This document shows, one piece after another, positions 61,110 through 64,000 of a stretch of 64,000 nucleotides of DNA. The translations under genes were made by a program, and so were the position numbers. The stretch is from Nyssa sinensis (taxonomy: Eukaryota > Streptophyta > Magnoliopsida > Cornales > Nyssaceae), in NCBI GenBank assembly GCA_008638375.1, contig CM018043.1:59584510-59648509 (forward strand), read 5' to 3'. A model generated the notes under the pieces. That model was given only the letters and a program-made list of their open reading frames with translations, was not told where the DNA came from and searched no databases. Numbering within the stretch: position 1 is the stretch's first letter; each line of letters begins with the position of its first letter.

Positions 61110-62671
61110 ATACTCCGCTGCTGCTGCTGTCCTCTGTTAGGTATCAACATCATCCTCAGCTGTGTCCTACGAATACAAGTACCAGTTGGAAGAAGATTTC
61201 GGAACGGAAAGGATCGAAGAACTATCGACGCCAGATTTCGACCGGCAATTAGAGTGTTGAAAAACAGGACCGACCCTTCGCTGCCCAACTCACACCCTAC
61301 GCTGCTGTTTTTACCCTTTATTCCGTTGCTAGCCTGCAATCCGCGCTCAATCACCGGAAATCACTGCATTATTTTTATTTTTTATTTTCTTTTATGTCAA
61401 CGAAAATTGTATTATACAATTAATTATATTACACCCTTCATCCCAAATTAATAGTCTTTTTTGAAAAAACAAACTTTTTATTTTAAATAATCATTTAATA
61501 TTTTTACACTTAATTAAGAAGATAAATTTACAAAACTAACCTTCATTCACATTGAGTAGTACATTCACATTAAATTTATGAGAGTAATTTAAAAATTTTA
61601 CAATTATTTATATATTAATTTTTTAAACAAGACTCTTATTATGAAACATCTCAAAATAGAATAAGAGACATTTAATTCGGGACGAAAGAGTGCAAGTCTC
61701 TCAATTTTAAACTCAGTAACTATAACAAGTATAGTCTAAAATTAAAATATATAAATAAATAAATTATGCATTTTTTTCTAGTAAAGGAAGTTAGAATAGA
61801 ACCGATAAATTAAAAAAAAAAAAATCATGAGTTATCAACGGAGTTACCTCGGTTAACCATCTCTGCATTATATAGTAATACTAATTTGAACAATTTGAGT
61901 CCAAATAATGATTTATAAATTGTGATGGACAAAGATATTGAAATTAAAATTTAACTCAAAGTTTAAGTTACTAATATAATTTTTAATTTTATTTACTCCA
62001 AAAAAAAATTAATTTCAAGGATAAATTTCACACTACCTAACGCAACATAAATAAATTAAGTGAAAATGATTAGAAATGTTTCTAATGAATAATCAAGTTA
62101 CTTAAACAGAATTAAAAATCCAATTAAATTCTTTAAGAATTATTTATTAAAACTATCCAAGAAAAAATTAATAAAAGAATAATTATTATCATATATAAAA
62201 AAAACATCACATTCTATACATATCTTCTATCCATTAATTCAAATAAAACACTCTCGTTTGAGCTGTTATATTAAAAAAAAAAAATGGCCAATCACTCAAA
62301 AGTGCAAACTCTAACAGTTTGCTAAAAGCTTCTTCAAAATTTGATTTTGTCAAACTCTCTCTCAAATTCAAAAAGAGTTTTTAACCATCTGCCATTTAAA
62401 TGGATGACATATATCTTTTCAATTCAACCGCTCCAAACTTTTCAAAAGGCCTTCTCTTTTTCCAATGATTATAAATATTTTTTATTTAGCAACGGCTATT
62501 GCATATCTATAAATTTATTTGGAGAGAGCTTATTTTCTATGTTCAATTTATTCTTGTTTTAAGTCTTTTTTCTTTTACATTTTTTTTTTTTTTTACCATA
62601 GTTTTTAAAAAAAAATTGAAAGTCACTCAACAACCCATAAAGCGGGGAAAAGTAAAAGTTTTTTTCAGCAA
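61110..62671. other. Promoter flank of the HOL-like gene and AT-rich intergenic DNA
   Basis: The frame upstream of 61105 stays open to 61354 on the minus strand and may be leader or an N-terminal extension. From about 61380 to 62671 the DNA is AT-rich, with no gene seen. Confidence 0.5.
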
Positions 62672-62848
62672 ATCAATATGTAATAATTTATAATAGCTGA
62701 TTGAGCATAAGCCAAAATCCAATTATAGGTAACTCCCGATCACAAAATAATATTCAACGAATCAAGATGTAATAATTTGTAATAGTTGATTGAGCATAAA
62801 CCAAAATCCAATTGTAGGTAACTCTCAATAACAAAATAACGTTTGGAA
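62672..62848. repeat. Two-copy tandem repeat of 89 bp
   Basis: Units at 62672-62760 and 62761-62848 share ATGTAATAATTT, GATTGAGCATAA and CCAAAATCCAATT and differ at roughly a dozen sites. Confidence 0.8.
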
Positions 62849-63003
62849 TCGAATATTTCAAAAACACCGATGATCAAAATGTATGATCTTAAAATTCTAT
62901 CCAATCTCAGTAGACCATAATCATGAAATATTGTAATAAATTTCATGAATACCTCACACCAATTGAAAATAAGTAACAAAGTGGAATGACTGAAGCTCAT
63001 CGA

Positions 63004-63038
<35 letters not shown>

Positions 63039-63758
63039 TTGTTATCTCGTTGCATTTTTCTTGCGTGAAACTCAATGTTAGTGGCTCAGGTCACAATTTC
63101 GATTACCTCCAAAAGTGGTGGTTTGTTGGTCTCACAATCATAGATCTATTATAATATAGAGATTCTTGTAAAAGAAGTTGTGCATGATAATTAAGAACGC
63201 TAAAACGTCATCCAAATTCCGTTTTGTGTTGACACTCGAGAGTTACCATCAGTGTGAATGTATGTATGTATTAGATGCATCATCAACAGTCTTTAACACA
63301 TAAAAGAGGTTCAATTGTCATTTACTGGAATCTCACTTAACAATCAACCCCGTTCCTCTGGAACTGTATAATTATAACAAGTACAAATCATTCAGGCCTC
63401 AGACCGTTCCTTCTCTAACTACATTTCTATCATTTTCATTCATTCATTTGCTAGAAAATAACACCCAACAACAAGATCTACCCTCTTTTCCCAATGAACG
63501 AGGAGCAAATGGGCCCTCTTCCCCCACCCAATATTCTAATCTGCATTGAAAGATCACCAATCTGTGTACATGTTCAATCTAATCTACAAACAATAAGCAA
63601 ACTCCCTCTCTTCACAATTTATTGACACAAATCAATCTAGGTAAAAAAGAGTCACAATCTTCCTTAGATTTTTAGCCTCTTGACATGTTTCCATGATCAA
63701 TTTGCTATCATGGAAGGCAAAGCAAATGACTTGCTGTACCTGTGAAATGATGTCCATG
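62849..63758. other. Intergenic DNA and likely 3' UTR of the right-edge gene
   Basis: Contains a (TA)n run at about 63008-63034. The last few hundred bases before 63759 are less AT-biased and may be the 3' UTR of the minus-strand gene. Confidence 0.4.
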
Positions 63759-63767
63759 TTACATAAC
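63759..63767 (-). CDS. Putative terminal coding piece of the right-edge gene
   Basis: After the acceptor TTGCAG on the minus strand, three codons (GTT ATG TAA) close the frame inherited from the exon at 63954. A second phase would instead give a longer tail (GYVTWTSFHRYSKSFALP), so the true frame needs transcript evidence. Confidence 0.3.
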   Translation of the reverse strand, partial: VM

Positions 63768-63953
63768 CTGCAATTTCACCACAAAAAAAAAAAAAAAACA
63801 AGCATCAGACTAACTATAGAGGCAGTAAGTTTAAAATAACAGTCTGCTCTCTCTAACTTAAATGTGTAGCAACAGTCAGCCTAGCCTGAAAGCTTAGCCA
63901 TCCAACTAAAATTTGGCTGCGTGACTGGCTCATTGACGGTTTGCACTTCTCAC

Positions 63954-64000
63954 CTGATGTGCTGACCCTCCGAGTCTCTCTCCAACATGGTGAACAGCAT
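63954..64000 (-). CDS. Partial exon of an unrecognised gene running off the right edge
   Basis: Read on the minus strand, this segment is open (AVHHVGERLGGSAHQ) and ends at CATCAG followed by the strong donor GTGAGAAG. The matching acceptor is at 63770-63768 (TTGCAG), and joining in phase gives a short terminus ending VM and a stop at 63761-63759. The product is not recognised. The reading rests on splice signals and one open frame only; the rest of the gene lies outside the window. Confidence 0.4.

Noticed and set aside
1..64000. CRISPR arrays, bacterial operons or phage genes
   Set aside because: No regularly spaced direct repeats with unique spacers and no prokaryotic gene layout; the window is plant nuclear DNA.

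Overview
This window looks like nuclear DNA from a flowering plant, probably a woody eudicot. It is AT-rich, has spliced genes with GT..AG introns, carries many (TA)n, (CT)n and (GA)n microsatellites, and is dominated by transposable elements. The species cannot be fixed from sequence alone.

Two host genes can be rebuilt exon by exon, both on the minus strand. The first (32899 to 20370, 11 exons) encodes a WD40 plus inositol-polyphosphate 5-phosphatase protein of the plant 5PTase12/13/14 clade. Its exon lengths sum to 3400 nt, which is 3n+1. The extra base sits in exon 9 near 22621, and the family sequence continues in the other frame until the exon end, so this copy carries a +1 frameshift before the SDHKPV motif. 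The second gene (61105 to 55841, 7 exons found, last exon not found) encodes a HOL-type SAM-dependent halide/thiol methyltransferase. In Arabidopsis, as I recall, At2g43900 (5PTase12) lies directly beside HOL1/2/3 (At2g43910-43940), so the pair looks like conserved microsynteny, here split by about 23 kb of transposons. A fragment of a third minus-strand gene enters at the right edge (64000 to 63759).

Layout: 1-6267 is AT-rich intergenic DNA with MITEs. 6268-13839 is a degenerate Ty1/copia element with unequal, internally repeated LTRs. 13840-20369 is intergenic with a hairpin MITE, a CACTA terminus and microsatellites. 20370-32899 is the 5-phosphatase gene, with a 4.4 kb repeat-filled first intron. 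33200-40225 is intergenic with a possible long LTR, tRNA-like SINE heads and a MULE-transposase-like remnant. 40236-43247 is a LINE with target-site duplications. 43998-48441 is a Mutator-like element that appears to carry the 5' end of a BEL1-like homeobox gene (a Pack-MULE) and is itself split by a 3.4 kb solo LTR. 49930-53520 is a second LINE remnant split by a 2.7 kb non-autonomous LTR retrotransposon. 53895-54285 is a MULE-type MITE with a 9-bp duplication, and 54450-54796 is a hAT-type MITE with an 8-bp duplication. Then come the HOL gene, AT-rich intergenic DNA and the third gene.

The best candidates for undescribed biology are the Pack-MULE with its captured homeobox fragment and related MITE, the non-autonomous LTR element, and the triplicated promoter block in the copia 5' LTR.
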